Of a stretch of DNA of 43,220 bases, positions 42,741 to 43,220 are shown one piece after another (positions within the stretch are counted from its first letter, which is position 1; the number at the start of each line of letters is the position of its first letter). Source of the DNA: DATFWC01 sp045801465 (GTDB lineage: Bacteria > Pseudomonadota > Alphaproteobacteria > Rhizobiales > Xanthobacteraceae); the NCBI GenBank assembly GCA_045801465.1, contig JBJMSU010000215.1, forward strand, positions 1 to 43,220, given 5' to 3'. The notes below the pieces were generated by a model that saw nothing but the letters and a program-made list of their open reading frames with translations, had not been told where the DNA came from and did no database searches. The position numbers and the translations under genes were made by a program.

Positions 42741-43220
42741 TCACGCGCCCATGCGCGCCTTCTCCATGAAATCCGGCCGCAGTGCCTTGCTCCAGTCGGG
42801 AATGGCGGAAATCTTCTTCTCCTTGAGAAGAATCTCCGCCTGCTCCTTCATGTAGGCGTTCAGATCGGAGGGGAAGCCGGGGTTCACGTCGACGGTGGCG
42901 AGCGCCTTGCGGAACGTCTCCTGCGACATCGTATAGCCCTTCGAGGTGTAGAACGCGTAGATCGCGTCCGCCACCTTGTTGGGGTTGTCCGTGAAGTCGC
43001 GCGCCACGTCGAGCCACGCCTTGAGATAGGCGACGACGGCGTCCGGGCTCTTCTGCACGAAGTCCGGTGTCGCCGCCATGAATACCGGCATCTTGTCCAC
43101 GTCCCAGTAGTTCATGATCTTGCTCGCCAAGCCATCGGCCTCGGCGATCGCGTTGTAAGGCTCGACATTGACCATGACGTCGATCGTCTTGGCGGCAAGT
43201 GCGGCGACCATGTTGTTCAC
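42741..43220 (-). CDS. ABC transporter substrate-binding protein, partial
   Basis: Only the C-terminal 159 residues are inside the window; the 5' end lies beyond 43220. The sequence (VAALAAKTIDVMVNVEPYNAIAEADG, YWDVDKMPVFMAATPDFVQKSPDAVVAYLKAWLDVARDF) matches the second lobe of periplasmic binding proteins of the NMT1/THI5-like or SsuA type, which deliver pyrimidine precursors, sulfonates, nitrate or similar ligands. The ligand and the permease genes are not visible here. Confidence 0.88.
   Translation of the reverse strand: MNNMVAALAAKTIDVMVNVEPYNAIAEADGLASKIMNYWDVDKMPVFMAATPDFVQKSPDAVVAYLKAWLDVARDFTDNPNKVADAIYAFYTSKGYTMSQETFRKALATVDVNPGFPSDLNAYMKEQAEILLKEKKISAIPDWSKALRPDFMEKARMGA

Overview
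The window is GC-rich chromosomal DNA with about 40 well-supported protein genes on both strands and no tRNA or rRNA gene that I could find. The gene set points to an alphaproteobacterium of the order Hyphomicrobiales (Rhizobiales), near the Bradyrhizobium/Xanthobacteraceae side. This is inferred from families typical of that group (PAS_5 protein, DUF2336, COG3904-type exported proteins, Hpt plus single-domain regulator, folE-hisI next to a NifU-like scaffold) and from abundant palindromic intergenic repeats. No species call is possible from sequence alone.

Layout. 1-5.3 kb: double PilZ protein, PAS_5 protein, a 420-base gap holding a possible structured RNA with terminator, rhomboid protease, CBS protein, a VapBC-type toxin-antitoxin pair, and a soluble patatin phospholipase. 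5.5-10 kb: nitroreductase, an exported three-repeat protein, a small exported protein, an SGNH/GDSL esterase with unusual base composition, and the twice-frameshifted relic of an antitoxin. 10.1-17.3 kb: thrS, a 0.9 kb gene-poor gap, a membrane-anchored Sel1/TPR-like protein, a seven-helix membrane patatin, and yidD. 17.5-20.3 kb: two tandem exported proteins with a ClpP-like core. 20.4-23.7 kb: NifU-like scaffold, folE, hisI, a CitE-like lyase and a MaoC hydratase. 23.9-27.5 kb: lytic transglycosylase, DUF2336 protein, Hpt protein and response regulator. 27.7-33.4 kb: MetE-like methyltransferase, exported metallo-beta-lactamase-fold hydrolase, NAD kinase, CutA, TPR protein and a His/Lys-rich exported peptide. 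33.5-36.6 kb: TonB-dependent receptor under a cobalamin riboswitch, and a small exported protein. 36.8-43.2 kb: a second exported metallo-beta-lactamase-fold protein, a membrane protein fused to a spermidine-synthase-like domain, a COG0523 (CobW-type) metal GTPase, an LVIVD-repeat protein and the C-terminal part of an ABC-transporter binding protein cut by the window end.

How the genes work together. Most are single-gene housekeeping units. Clear functional links are VapB/VapC (TGA and TTG overlap), MaoC/CitE-like lyase (2-base spacing, CoA-thioester chemistry), Hpt/response regulator (split phosphorelay without a kinase), folE/hisI, and the cobalamin riboswitch with its outer-membrane receptor. 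Three lipolytic enzymes (two patatins, one SGNH hydrolase) lie within 13 kb but do not form an operon.

The features least explained by known biology are the tandem ClpP-like exported pair, the seven-helix patatin with its Sel1-like neighbour, the RNA-like gap at 1.64-1.82 kb, and paired palindromes that occur as two-hairpin units at two distant sites.
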